From: Hydrogenophaga sp.
GTDB lineage: Bacteria > Pseudomonadota > Gammaproteobacteria > Burkholderiales > Burkholderiaceae_C
DNA: 64,000 nt
Direction of reading: 5' to 3'
Assembly (NCBI RefSeq): GCF_026125785.1
Contig: NZ_JAHCKL010000016.1
Location: forward strand, 16,392 to 80,391
A program made the position numbers and the translations under genes. Position 1 is the first letter of the stretch. Each line of letters begins with the position of its first letter. Shown one piece after another: positions 16,124 through 25,698 of this stretch. The notes beneath the pieces are model-generated. The model was not told where the DNA came from, did no database searches, and saw only the letters and a program-made list of their open reading frames with translations.

Positions 16124-19100
16124 TTACTGCAGCGTGCCCCGCGAGGGGTCACGCGGGGACGTTGGCTCCGGCGAAGGGCGGTCGATGCGCTCGACCTGAG
16201 GGTCCGCCCAACTGCCGGTGATCTGGAACTGCTGCGTGGTCGCACTCTGCAGCGGCTGGCGCAGCAGAAACTGCGCCAGGAAGCTGCCGATCCCGATGGC
16301 CGGGTTGATGGCGGTGGCGATCAGGGACGCGGTGCCGGCGTTGATTTCCGGCACCACCACCACCTTGATGTCCTGCTGCTCGCGCGCCAGATCGGCACTG
16401 CCCTCCATCAGCACCGCCGCGTTGACGCCTTTCATCTGCAGGTTGTTGGTGGAAAGCACGCCCTGCGAGATGCGTGCATCGCCACGCACGAAATCGAAAG
16501 CGAAGCCTTCGGAAAACACATCGCGGAAATCGAGCGCCAGCCGCCGGGGCAGGGCCTGCAGGCTGAGCACGCCCAGCAGGCGTGCGACACCGGGGTCGGC
16601 CTTGAGAAACTGGCCGCGCTCGAAATCGGCGCGGATCTGGCCGGACAGGCTGGGGTAGTCGATGGACAGGGGTGAGCCGACCCAGCCGATCTGGCCTTCG
16701 ATGCGCCCCTTGCCTCCGCGCACCACGCCCTCGCGACCGAAACGCGTGAGCAACTGGCCCGAGTCGTCCACGTCCAGGGTGAAATTGAGCACCGTGCGCC
16801 GCTGCGCGGGCAGGCCCCCATCGACCTGCGCGCCCAGCGCCGCCCAGTTGCCCGTGGCGCTCAGGCGCGCTTCCGGCACGCCCAGCCGCAGCTTGGTGAG
16901 CCGCCACTCCGCCGAACGCGCGGGGCCGCCGCGGTTGAAGGCTTCAATCTCGGCGCGGCCCAGGCGGCGGCCGGCCAGGCTCAGGTCCTCCACCATGATG
17001 TCCAGCGCCGGAACGCTGCTGGGCTGGGTGAGCAATTGCTCCACTTCGCTGGCCGCGGCCGGCGCCAGGGTAAGACGCGCCAGCCGCGCATAGATGCTGC
17101 CGGCCGAGCCGCTGCCCGACTGGCGGATTTCCACATAGCCATTGAGCTCTTCGGCATCGACATTGGCCCGCCAGTGGGTGCCTTCACGGGACCCGCCCAC
17201 CACCACGCGGTGGAAGTCTCTCCCCTCGACACGCACCCGGTTGGCACGGAGCGCCAGCGTGGTGGGCAGGTAGGACAGCCCGGCCGAGACCGCCTGCGAC
17301 GCGGACGCGGTCGCGCCGCGAACGTCCATTCCGGTGCTGCTGCTCAGCGCCCGTTCCCAGGCGTCCAGGTCCACCTGGTCGAACTGTGCCTGCGCGTTCA
17401 CGCCATCGGCAGGCAGGGCCACCGACGCGCCCTCTTCCGCGCCGATGGTCACGCTGCCGCGCAAGGCCCTGGCCTCGCTGCCGCTGACGTCGCGCTCATA
17501 GTGCAAGGCCAGCGCGGGCGCCTGCACGGGGCCCAGCTGAATGGCCAGACGGTCGGTTCGAGCGACCCCATTCGGCGCCACGTCCAGCACCGTGTTGTCG
17601 TAGCGCAGCGGCAGACTGGCCTCCGCGCTCTTGCCCAGCGGAGCGGGCAGGCTCAGCGCCATGCCCTGCAGGTTGCTGGCCACCTGCAGCTCCACGGCGC
17701 CTCCACGAAAGCCCAGTTGCGCCGTATAGGCCGCGCTCCCACTGGCGCTCTGGAAGAGACGCGAGACGAAGCCCAGACCGGCTTCGCGCAAGGCTTCCGC
17801 GCGAACCTCGCCCTGTCCACGAAACTGCACGCGCGCAACGCCACGGGCATCGGGCCGCAGACCTCCGTCAAAGCGGACCTCTCCTCCCAGCAGACGGGCC
17901 TGACCGCCACGCACGGCAAACCCGGTTTCGCTGAATGTCAGTGCGCCCTTGGCGCCGCCCAGCAGCGGAGACTCGGGGCTGATCTGCACATCGTTGCCAT
18001 CGAGCTGCAGGTTGCCGCTCACCTTGGTGGCGGTGGCATCGTGCAGCGGCACTTCCAGTCCGAACCCCACCTGCGCAGCGCCACCGATGCGCGCACGCGC
18101 CAGCGCCTGGTCGGTCATGCGGTTGATCGGCGAGCGTTGCACGAACCCCAGCAATTCGCCCGCTGGACCCTGCACCCGGGCGCTGGCCACGAGCACGGAA
18201 TTGCCCGCGAGGTCGGCAATGCCCACCTCGCCCTGGCTCAGGCGTGCCCCCGGGGCACCGGCCAGGCCGGCCTGGATGCCGGTGACTTTGAAACTGTTGC
18301 GGTCCAGCACGAGCTCGCCGGAAACCCCTCGCAAACCTGGCCAGGATGCTTCGCCCGCGGACTGCAGGAACGCGGGTACGTAGTCCATGTCCACCTTGCG
18401 CAGCCGTGCCGCGATGCGGAATTCGCCCTGGTCGCCCGGGTCTTCATAAGGTGCCTCCGCCACTTCGCCGCGCACACGGAAATCCACCTGGTCGGACTGG
18501 CCACCCAGCACCGCCTCGCGCACATAGCGGCGCGCCTCGGCGGGCATGGTCAGCGGCAGGTAGCGGTGCACGCTGGTGGCGTTCGCACGGGTCAGGCGGG
18601 CGGTGAGGTCGAGCACGCCGGGAAAGCGCTGACCGGCCTGTTCGCCCGTGTGCCAGCGCACCTGGGCCGTGCCCTCGGCATCGGCATTGCTCACCCGCAC
18701 GTTGTCCAGTTGCACCTCGATGCGCTCGCCCTGCACGCGCCAGGCAGCGCTCGCCTCCAGGCGCTGCACCGGCAACTCGGCCTGTTCAAACACGTCGGGC
18801 AACTCCAGCACACCGTCCTTGACACTCAGGCGCGCCCGACCGCCCTGGCTGCCTGCCTCAAAGTCCACCGTGGCTCCGCGAATGCCTGGACGACCCGGCA
18901 GCGGATAACGGCCCGAAGCGGCCATGCGCCCGCTGGGCTGACCCGCGAACGCCAGGCCCACCACGCGCCCGCTGGCCTGGTAGCTGCCTTGCGCCCATTC
19001 GCCAGGGCGCCCCTGCCAGCGCATGGCGAGGTTGCTGACCTCGCCTGCCGGCTGCAACTGCGCCAGCAGCGCGTGCGCGTCGGTGGGCATGGGCAGGCGA

Positions 19101-20281
19101 CTCGCCAGGGCCGCGAGCGCCGTCAGATCCAGGCGCTGGGCTTTGAGCGTCAAGGTCTCGTTCTGGCTGCCCGGCGGGGCTGTACGGCCCAACTGCAGGC
19201 TGGCGGCAGGCCAGTTCACGCCTTCCAGGGTGCGGAACCGCAGATCTTCGGTCACAAGGCTGAAGCCATCGTCACCCCAGGTGGCGGCCACGCGCCCCTG
19301 CAGGTTGTCAATGCCCAGCACGGGCAGTTCGGGCCCCAGCCGCGTCTGCACCTCGCGCAAGGACAGGTCGGCGGTGAGCCCGGCGAAGCGCCCACGCTCC
19401 ACATCGGCCCAGACACGCAGCGCACCGTGACCAGACTGCACATCGATGCCCCAGTCCGACAGGTCCACATAGGCGTGCAGGCGTTCGGCATCGATGCGGG
19501 CGACATCCGCGTAGACCTCACCGCTCCAATGCTGCCAGGGCGTGCGCCGCTCGCGCGCCTGAAGATCAATCAGGGGCTCGCGCAGCCGACCTCGCAGACT
19601 CAAGCGCTCGCCCCATTCGGGTGGCGGGGTGGCGTCGATGCGGAACTGGTGCGTCAGCGCCGTGTTGCGCACCACGAGGTCCACCTTGTCCAGGGCCAGC
19701 GTGGGCTGCCTGCGCTGGTCATCCGTCCAGCGCAGCGTGCCCTGCCGGATGACGAACTCGTTCTGCGCAAAGAACCAATCCGCCGCCTGACCGTCCTCGT
19801 CCTGCGGCCCTGACAGGTCCAGGCCCGCCACTTCGATGCGCCCTTGCTCGGTGCGCCGCACATCCAGCACCGGCTGGTCAATCACGATCTGTTCGAAGCT
19901 GCCGTGCCAAAGCGAACGCACAGAGACGGCTGTGCGAATCAGCGGCAGTTGCAACGCGACCTCGCCGCGCGGGTCAAAGAGCCGCACGTCGCGCAGCTCG
20001 AAAGAAGGCATGAGCGGGGGCAGCCAGCCCCTTCCGGAACCGCCGCTCTCGGCGCGGATCTCGCCCACCCGTACCGGAACCCCCACCGCCGAGCTGGCCC
20101 AGCGCTCAAGCTCGGGACGCCATTCGCCGATTCGGGGCACAATCCACGCGTGCAGACCGATCCAGGTCAGCACGAAGAGGCCCCAGCCCGCCAGCACCAA
20201 CCACAGCACGAGCCTCGTCACCAACGAAAGAGTCCGGGCGTTTCGCGTGACGGCAGTGATGGGAGCCGGGCTTTGATTCAT
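16124..20281 (-). CDS. YhdP family AsmA-like envelope protein
   Basis: This 1385-residue inner-membrane-anchored protein has one N-terminal helix (about 20-44) and a very long periplasmic part of repeating beta structure. The C-terminal AsmA-like region is close to the end (GSWADPQVER). YhdP in E. coli is one of the AsmA-like bridges implicated in phospholipid transport to the outer membrane; the length matches the family. The ATG at 20281 is used here; a GTG 6 bases upstream is also possible. It is divergent from glnE with only 14 bases between start codons, so their promoters overlap each other or the coding regions. Confidence 0.9.
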   Translation of the reverse strand: MNQSPAPITAVTRNARTLSLVTRLVLWLVLAGWGLFVLTWIGLHAWIVPRIGEWRPELERWASSAVGVPVRVGEIRAESGGSGRGWLPPLMPSFELRDVRLFDPRGEVALQLPLIRTAVSVRSLWHGSFEQIVIDQPVLDVRRTEQGRIEVAGLDLSGPQDEDGQAADWFFAQNEFVIRQGTLRWTDDQRRQPTLALDKVDLVVRNTALTHQFRIDATPPPEWGERLSLRGRLREPLIDLQARERRTPWQHWSGEVYADVARIDAERLHAYVDLSDWGIDVQSGHGALRVWADVERGRFAGLTADLSLREVQTRLGPELPVLGIDNLQGRVAATWGDDGFSLVTEDLRFRTLEGVNWPAASLQLGRTAPPGSQNETLTLKAQRLDLTALAALASRLPMPTDAHALLAQLQPAGEVSNLAMRWQGRPGEWAQGSYQASGRVVGLAFAGQPSGRMAASGRYPLPGRPGIRGATVDFEAGSQGGRARLSVKDGVLELPDVFEQAELPVQRLEASAAWRVQGERIEVQLDNVRVSNADAEGTAQVRWHTGEQAGQRFPGVLDLTARLTRANATSVHRYLPLTMPAEARRYVREAVLGGQSDQVDFRVRGEVAEAPYEDPGDQGEFRIAARLRKVDMDYVPAFLQSAGEASWPGLRGVSGELVLDRNSFKVTGIQAGLAGAPGARLSQGEVGIADLAGNSVLVASARVQGPAGELLGFVQRSPINRMTDQALARARIGGAAQVGFGLEVPLHDATATKVSGNLQLDGNDVQISPESPLLGGAKGALTFSETGFAVRGGQARLLGGEVRFDGGLRPDARGVARVQFRGQGEVRAEALREAGLGFVSRLFQSASGSAAYTAQLGFRGGAVELQVASNLQGMALSLPAPLGKSAEASLPLRYDNTVLDVAPNGVARTDRLAIQLGPVQAPALALHYERDVSGSEARALRGSVTIGAEEGASVALPADGVNAQAQFDQVDLDAWERALSSSTGMDVRGATASASQAVSAGLSYLPTTLALRANRVRVEGRDFHRVVVGGSREGTHWRANVDAEELNGYVEIRQSGSGSAGSIYARLARLTLAPAAASEVEQLLTQPSSVPALDIMVEDLSLAGRRLGRAEIEAFNRGGPARSAEWRLTKLRLGVPEARLSATGNWAALGAQVDGGLPAQRRTVLNFTLDVDDSGQLLTRFGREGVVRGGKGRIEGQIGWVGSPLSIDYPSLSGQIRADFERGQFLKADPGVARLLGVLSLQALPRRLALDFRDVFSEGFAFDFVRGDARISQGVLSTNNLQMKGVNAAVLMEGSADLAREQQDIKVVVVPEINAGTASLIATAINPAIGIGSFLAQFLLRQPLQSATTQQFQITGSWADPQVERIDRPSPEPTSPRDPSRGTLQ

Positions 20282-20295
20282 GTCCACCGCAAATT

Positions 20296-23136
20296 ATGAC
20301 GGCCAGCCATTTCACGGGTTCCGAAGCGGAAGTTTCCGGTTTGTCATCAAATGTGAATGCCTGCCCGCCGCTGACGCCTGCTGACCGCCAGGCCGACCAC
20401 TCCCGCTTCGTCCAGCGCATTCGTCGCCGCTATGCGGACGCGCTCGACTGCCTGCCTGAAGGCGCACCGGTGCGCGCCAGCATGCAGGCCTGTCTGGACC
20501 GCCTGCGCGAGCGCGGCCTGCCCGTGCCTGCCGCGCTGCGCGTGCTGCGACAACTCGTGCTCGAGCGCCTGGTGGTGCTGGACTGCGAACAAGGTGCACC
20601 GCTGGCCGTGGTGACCCGGGCGGTCACCGAACTGGCCGAGCTGGCGCTCGACGAGGCCTGCGCGCGGGCCTTCGCCGAGCTGGATGAGCGCTATGGCGAA
20701 CCGCGCCGCGTGGGCAGCGACGGCCGCGAGCGCCGCGCCCAGCTCTGGGTCATCGGCATGGGCAAGCTGGGCGCGCGTGAGCTCAATGTGTCCAGCGACA
20801 TCGACCTCATCTACATCTACGACCAGGACGGCGAGACCGCTGGCAACGCCGAGGGCCGCAACCGCATCAGCAACCACGAGTACTTCGACAAGGCGGTGCG
20901 GCACATCTACAGCACCATTGGCGAGACCACCGAACACGGCAACGTGTTCCGTGTCGATCTGGCGCTGCGGCCCAATGGCAACTCGGGTCCCAGCGCGGTC
21001 TCGCTCGGCGCGCTGGAGGAGTACTTCCTCGTGCAAGGCCGCGAATGGGAGCGTTTCGCCTGGCTCAAGAGCCGCGTCATCGCACCCAGCGCCAGTGTGC
21101 GCGACGGCAGCGCCAACGCATTGCGCGGCACGGTGCTGCCCTTCGTGTTCCGCCGCTATCTCGACTACGGCGTGTTCGATGCCCTGCGCAGCCTGCACCG
21201 CCAGATCCGGGAACATGCCGCCAAGCGCGCCGCCGGCAACCCGGGGCGGGCGAACGACGTCAAGCTCTCACGCGGCGGCATCCGCGAAATCGAATTCACG
21301 GTGCAGTTGCTGCAGGTGGTGCGCGGCGGCCAGTTCCCCGAACTGCGCACACGGCCCACGCTGGACGCGCTGCAGCGTCTGTGCAAAGCAGGCCTGATGC
21401 CTCAGGCCACGGCCACCGCGCTCGCGCAGGCGTACGAATTCCTGCGCCGGGTCGAGCACCGCATCCAGTACCTGGACGACCAGCAGACCCATGTGATGCC
21501 CACGCGCGACGACGACCTGGCCTGGCTCGCCGCCTCGCTGGACTACCCCGACGTCTGCGCCTTCCTCCATGCCCTCGATGCCCACCGCGAACTGGTGGCG
21601 CAGGAGTTCGACATCCTGCTCGGTGGTCCGACCAACGTCGGCTGCCATGGCAAGGGCTGCAACACACGCAAGGGCGCCGCTGCGCGCAGCGCGGTGGACG
21701 ACCTGCAGAGCGTGCTCGCCCAGTTGCCCCCCACTTTCGCGGCCAAGGTGCAGCAGTGGTGCGAGCATCCGCGCGTCCTGGCCCTGCGCGAAGACACCCG
21801 CGCACGCCTGGTGCGGCTGGTGCAGCGCACCGGCGCCTGGCTCGACGAAGGCCGCGTGAGCGAGGAAGCGGCCCTTCGCATGGCCGACTGGATCGAGCCT
21901 CTGCTGCGCCGCGAGAGCTATCTGGCGCTGTTGCAGGAGCGCCCTTCGGTGCACGAACGCCTGCTGCGCCTGCTGGGAGCGGCCAAATGGCCGGCGCGCT
22001 ACCTGCTCAAGCACCCAGGCGTGATCGACGAGCTGGCCAGCCAGCAGCTGCTGAACGAGCGCTTCGATGCCGAGCAGTTTGAGTCGGAGCTGCAGACGCG
22101 ACGCGCCTCCCTGCGCGCCACGGGCGAAGACGATGAGGAAGCCCTGCTCAACCTCATGCGCCGCGCCCACCACGCCGAGGTCTTCCGCACGCTTGCGCGC
22201 GACCTCGAGAAGGTGTTGACCGTGGAACAGGTGGCCGACGACCTGTCGGCCCTGGCGGACTCGGTGCTCCGTGTCACTGCCCGCTGGTGCTGGTCCCGCC
22301 TGAAGAACCGCCACCGCGACGAACCCAGCTTTGCCATCATTGGTTACGGCAAGCTGGGCGGCAAAGAGCTGGGCTACGGCAGCGACCTGGACATCGTCTT
22401 CGTCTACGAAGACGAGCACGAGAACGCAGCGGAGATCTACGCCGCCTTCGTGCGCAAGATGATCAACTGGCTGACCGTCAAGACCGGCGAAGGCGATCTG
22501 TTCGAGATCGATACCGCCTTGCGCCCCAACGGCAACTCCGGCCTGCTGGTCACGAGTTTCAACGCCTACGCCAACTACCAGCAACAGCGCGGCAGCAACA
22601 CCGCATGGACCTGGGAGCACCAGGCGATGACGCGCGCACGCTTCGTGCTCGGCAACGCGGGGCTGGCCGGCCGCTTCGACGCAGTGCGCGAAGCCGTCAT
22701 CACCGCCGAACGCGATGCCGCGTTGCTGGCCGCCGAGATCACCGCCATGCGCGCCAAGGTGCGCGCTGCACACCCGGTGCGGGGCGAGCGCTTCGACGTC
22801 AAGCACAGCCCCGGCGGCATGGTGGATGTGGAGTTCGCCGTGCAATACCTCGTGCTGCTGCATTCCCGGGATCACCCGGAACTGCGGGCCAACACCGGCA
22901 ACATCAACCTGCTGCGGCGTGCGGAGCAGGCCGGCCTGCTGACGCCCGGCATGGGAGAGGCCGCCGCGCGTGCCTACCGCGAGCTGCGCCAGATCCAGCA
23001 CCGCGCCCGCCTGGACGAGACGCCCACCCAGGTCGATCCGGAGGTGGTGGCCGAATCCGCTGCCGCGGTGCGCGCGCTCTGGCAGCATGTCCTGGGCCGC
23101 GCCGAAGCGAGCCCATCCGTCAAACCCGGCGCATGA
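20296..23136 (+). CDS. glnE: GlnE, bifunctional glutamine synthetase adenylyltransferase/deadenylase
   Basis: This 946-residue enzyme attaches and removes AMP on glutamine synthetase in response to PII and glutamine. It contains two nucleotidyltransferase domains, each with a GxGKLGxxEL motif followed by an Asp pair. The deadenylase-type half has GMGKLGARELNVSSDIDLI (near residue 155). The adenylylase half has GYGKLGGKELGYGSDLDIV (near 685). Helical linker and PII-responsive regions lie between. The length is standard. The first ATG is used; the early residues are poorly conserved, so a slightly later start is possible. It overlaps the rhombosortase gene by 4 bases. Confidence 0.96.
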   Translation: MTASHFTGSEAEVSGLSSNVNACPPLTPADRQADHSRFVQRIRRRYADALDCLPEGAPVRASMQACLDRLRERGLPVPAALRVLRQLVLERLVVLDCEQGAPLAVVTRAVTELAELALDEACARAFAELDERYGEPRRVGSDGRERRAQLWVIGMGKLGARELNVSSDIDLIYIYDQDGETAGNAEGRNRISNHEYFDKAVRHIYSTIGETTEHGNVFRVDLALRPNGNSGPSAVSLGALEEYFLVQGREWERFAWLKSRVIAPSASVRDGSANALRGTVLPFVFRRYLDYGVFDALRSLHRQIREHAAKRAAGNPGRANDVKLSRGGIREIEFTVQLLQVVRGGQFPELRTRPTLDALQRLCKAGLMPQATATALAQAYEFLRRVEHRIQYLDDQQTHVMPTRDDDLAWLAASLDYPDVCAFLHALDAHRELVAQEFDILLGGPTNVGCHGKGCNTRKGAAARSAVDDLQSVLAQLPPTFAAKVQQWCEHPRVLALREDTRARLVRLVQRTGAWLDEGRVSEEAALRMADWIEPLLRRESYLALLQERPSVHERLLRLLGAAKWPARYLLKHPGVIDELASQQLLNERFDAEQFESELQTRRASLRATGEDDEEALLNLMRRAHHAEVFRTLARDLEKVLTVEQVADDLSALADSVLRVTARWCWSRLKNRHRDEPSFAIIGYGKLGGKELGYGSDLDIVFVYEDEHENAAEIYAAFVRKMINWLTVKTGEGDLFEIDTALRPNGNSGLLVTSFNAYANYQQQRGSNTAWTWEHQAMTRARFVLGNAGLAGRFDAVREAVITAERDAALLAAEITAMRAKVRAAHPVRGERFDVKHSPGGMVDVEFAVQYLVLLHSRDHPELRANTGNINLLRRAEQAGLLTPGMGEAAARAYRELRQIQHRARLDETPTQVDPEVVAESAAAVRALWQHVLGRAEASPSVKPGA

Positions 23137-23744
23137 AATCCTCCCGCGCCTGGCTGCTCGTGTGCTGCGTGCACGGCGTGGCCAGCATGCTGCTGTGGTG
23201 GGCCCGCCCAGACGCGGTCGAAGCCTTGACCTGGCGCGCCGACCACTGGCGCGACCATCTCTGGACACTGTGGACCAGTGCCTGGGTGCACCTGAACACC
23301 CCCCATTTGATTGGCAACCAGCTTGCCCTGGGCGCGCTGACCGCCTTCGCGTGGGTAATCCGACCGCCCATGCGCTGTGCCATCGCCTGGCTGCTGGCCT
23401 GGCCGCTGACCCAGTTCACGCTGCTGGCGTGGCCACAGATCGGCTATGCCGTCGGGCTCTCCGGCCTGCTGCACGCGGGCGCCATGGTGCTGGCCGTGCA
23501 ATTGCTGCTCAAGCGCATCCCCATCCGCAAAGCCAGGCGCTGGGGAGGCCTGCTGGCGCTGGGGGTACTGGTGAAAACCGCCCTGGAGCAGCCCTGGTCC
23601 TACCCCGTGGTGTGGGACCCGGCGAACGACATGTCGGTGGTGCAGGCCGCCCACCTCAGCGGCGTGGCATGGGGACTGCTGCTGGGCACGGCCCTGGCCT
23701 GGCGGCCCGGCGAAGGCTTCAGCCGGCCGCCGGTGCGGGCGTGA
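23133..23744 (+). CDS. Rhombosortase (rhomboid-type intramembrane serine protease)
   Basis: This 203-residue polytopic membrane protease belongs to the rhomboid branch that processes proteins with a GlyGly-CTERM tail. It shows WVHLNTPHLIGN (about 51-62), the early rhomboid histidine/asparagine motif. The catalytic serine is in GLSGLLH (S110) and the catalytic histidine in AAHLSG (H174), with five or six hydrophobic helices. The start overlaps the glnE stop (ATGA). A plausible substrate, an S8 protease with a Gly-rich/TM/Arg-Arg tail, is encoded at 60825-62750. The 3' end overlaps the convergent ferritin-like gene by 26 bases. Confidence 0.87.
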   Translation: MKSSRAWLLVCCVHGVASMLLWWARPDAVEALTWRADHWRDHLWTLWTSAWVHLNTPHLIGNQLALGALTAFAWVIRPPMRCAIAWLLAWPLTQFTLLAWPQIGYAVGLSGLLHAGAMVLAVQLLLKRIPIRKARRWGGLLALGVLVKTALEQPWSYPVVWDPANDMSVVQAAHLSGVAWGLLLGTALAWRPGEGFSRPPVRA

Positions 23745-24573
23745 CCGCGGCTGGCGTGATCGCCTTGCGGAAGCGGTTGAGTTCCTGCACGGTCTTGAAG
23801 CTCTGGTCCATGAGCAGGCTCATGTTGTGCAGGATGCGCTCCACGACACGGGTTTCCCACACCGCATCGAAATTGATCTGCTTGTCCAGCCAATGCTCCA
23901 GCCACTCCGGGTTGGGCAGACGGCTCTGGATGGTGTCCTTGGGAAACAGGTTCTTGTTCACGTGCAGGTTGGTGGGATGCAAGGCCTGCGCGGTGCGGCG
24001 CGCACTGGCCATCAGCACGCCCACCTTGGCAAAGGCCGCCTTGGCCTCGTTGCCGAACTTGCCAATCGCGCGCTTCATGTAGCGAAGGTAGGCGCCCCCG
24101 TGACGCGCCTCGTCCTGGCTGAGTGTGCTGTAGATCTGCTTGATCACCGGCTCGGTGTGCCATTCGCTGGCGCGGCGGTACCAGTGGTTGAGGCGGATCT
24201 CGCCGCAGAAGTGCAGCATCAGCGTCTCCAGCGGCGGCGCCGGGTCGAACTCGAAACGGATGTCGTGCAGTTCCTGCTCGCTGGGCACCAGGTCGGGTCG
24301 AAAACGCCGGAGGTACTCCATCAGCACCAACGAATGCTTCTGCTCTTCAAAGAACCAGATCGACATGAAGGCGGAGAAATCCGAGTCGTCGCGGTTGTCG
24401 CGCAGGAACATCTCCGTAGCGGGCAGCGCCGCCCATTCGGTGATGGCGTTCATCTTGATGGTCTGGGCCTGCTCATCGGACAGCGCGGAGGCGTCAAACC
24501 GGTCCCAGGGAATGTCCTTGTCCATGTCCCAGCGGACAGATTCGAGTTGCTTGAAGAGTTCAGGGTAAAGCAT
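23719..24573 (-). CDS. Ferritin-like diiron protein
   Basis: This 284-residue, mainly helical protein has two E-x2-H diiron motifs, FEEQKHS (about residues 76-82) and DEARHGG (about 154-160), plus further Glu residues on neighbouring helices. This is the pattern of the ferritin-like superfamily, which includes acyl-ACP desaturase-like and aminopyrrolnitrin oxygenase-like enzymes. An oxidase or oxygenase role is therefore as likely as iron storage. It is transcribed alone toward the rhombosortase gene and overlaps its last 26 bases. A glutathione peroxidase gene follows divergently, so an oxidative-stress link is conceivable. Substrate unknown. Confidence 0.82.
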   Translation of the reverse strand: MLYPELFKQLESVRWDMDKDIPWDRFDASALSDEQAQTIKMNAITEWAALPATEMFLRDNRDDSDFSAFMSIWFFEEQKHSLVLMEYLRRFRPDLVPSEQELHDIRFEFDPAPPLETLMLHFCGEIRLNHWYRRASEWHTEPVIKQIYSTLSQDEARHGGAYLRYMKRAIGKFGNEAKAAFAKVGVLMASARRTAQALHPTNLHVNKNLFPKDTIQSRLPNPEWLEHWLDKQINFDAVWETRVVERILHNMSLLMDQSFKTVQELNRFRKAITPAAVTPAPAAG

Positions 24574-24773
24574 GCGGGTCTTTCAAAACTGCCCGCATTT
24601 TAAGCGGCCCTCAAAAATCTTCTTGAAAATCATCGTGTTGCGCGGGGGAATGGGGTAGCGGATTCAGGGTCCGCGCTCCGGTGGTCGAACGGCTGGGGCT
24701 GGCCTGCATCCAAACCGCTGCCCGCCGCGTAGTCCGTGTCAAATGAGTCCACCCTCTTTCAAGGAGCCCTGCC

Positions 24774-25373
24774 ATGATGCCCTTTCCACACCTGCGAGAA
24801 ACCCTGCGTCGCGGGACCGCCGCCATCCTGCTCGTCTGTGCGGCTACCGCCATCGGCGCGTCAGCCCAGGCTGCGGAGTCCAGTGCCTGTCCAGCCTTGC
24901 TCCAGCACCGCTTCGACCGGTTGCAGGACGAAAAACCCCAGTCCCTCTGTCAGTACAGTGGCCAGGTAGTGCTGGTGGTGAACACCGCGAGTTTCTGCGG
25001 CTTCACCAAACAGTACGAGGGTCTGGAAGCGCTGCATGCACGCTACAAGGCCCAGGGTCTGGTGGTGCTGGGCTTCCCGTCCAACGACTTCGGCAGTCAG
25101 GAGCCGGGCAGCAACCAGGCCATCGCCGAATTCTGCGAGAACACCTTCGGCGTGAAATTCCCGATGTTCAGCAAGACCAGCGTCACCGGGCGCCACACCA
25201 ATCCCCTGTTCCTCCAACTCGCACAGAGCACCGGTGAGCGGCCTCGCTGGAATTTCCACAAGTACCTGATCGCTCGCGATGGCCAGACGGTCAAAAGCTA
25301 CGCCAGCGGCGTGGATCCTCAAAACCCCAACTTCATAAAGGATATTGAAAAACTTCTCTCGGCTAAAAAGTGA
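24774..25373 (+). CDS. Glutathione peroxidase family protein, exported, cysteine type
   Basis: This 199-residue thiol peroxidase is predicted to act in the periplasm. A signal peptide (about 1-34, ending SAQAAES) precedes the GPx fold. The peroxidatic cysteine is C75 in NTASFCGFTKQY, with glutamine Q109 (FGSQEPG) and tryptophan W157 (RWNFHKYL) completing the usual active site. Cysteine rather than selenocysteine is encoded. Export is less common for this family but the leader is clear. A good Shine-Dalgarno AAGGAG precedes the first of two adjacent ATGs. It is monocistronic. Confidence 0.92.
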   Translation: MMPFPHLRETLRRGTAAILLVCAATAIGASAQAAESSACPALLQHRFDRLQDEKPQSLCQYSGQVVLVVNTASFCGFTKQYEGLEALHARYKAQGLVVLGFPSNDFGSQEPGSNQAIAEFCENTFGVKFPMFSKTSVTGRHTNPLFLQLAQSTGERPRWNFHKYLIARDGQTVKSYASGVDPQNPNFIKDIEKLLSAKK

Positions 25374-25385
25374 CTGTATAGTCAC
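25370..25385. promoter_or_regulatory. Inverted repeat at the glutathione peroxidase stop
   Basis: GTGACT-N4-AGTCAC overlaps the stop codon of the peroxidase gene and opens the long spacer before the lipid operon. It could be a protein-binding site or a short RNA hairpin. No T-run follows, so it is not a standard terminator. Confidence 0.3.
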
Positions 25386-25698
25386 ATTAATACCAACAAG
25401 TATGTTTTTGCACCCAAAATGCCAAGCTGCGCACTGTCAAGCTCCGGAAAGCCGACGCCAGACCTCCTGCGCCGGAACTTTTCACAACCGGCGACGCTCT
25501 CAGAAAGCAGTCGGGTCGCAAGCCCGGCTGATCGACTCCGTTTTGTACTGCGAAGCCTTTCAGGCTCTTGTGGCCTGACTGAAATCCCGAGGCGCTTCTC
25601 CTCCTCCTCCCTCCCTCCCTGGTTCGTTTCGGGGCGCTTCGCAGTCTTTTGTACACCGCCGGCCTCATGCCGGATGGCCAGCCGCTGAGGTCCGCAGC
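25374..25698. other. 325-base non-coding spacer upstream of the lipid operon
   Basis: There is no convincing gene in this stretch. Its first 60 bases are unusually AT-rich for this genome (ATTAATACCAACAAGTATG...) and it contains a pyrimidine run of CTCC/CTCC type around 25599-25620. It is the only place where the promoter of the following eight-gene operon can lie. I could not pick a convincing -35/-10 pair for sigma-70, so an alternative sigma factor is possible. Confidence 0.5.

Noticed and set aside
17036-19813. A 925-codon plus-strand frame inside yhdP
   Set aside because: Composition is His/Arg/Ala/Gly-biased with no recognisable motif; it is a shadow of yhdP.
21268-23268. A 666-codon minus-strand frame inside glnE
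   Set aside because: No family features and it lies wholly antisense to glnE and the rhombosortase start.
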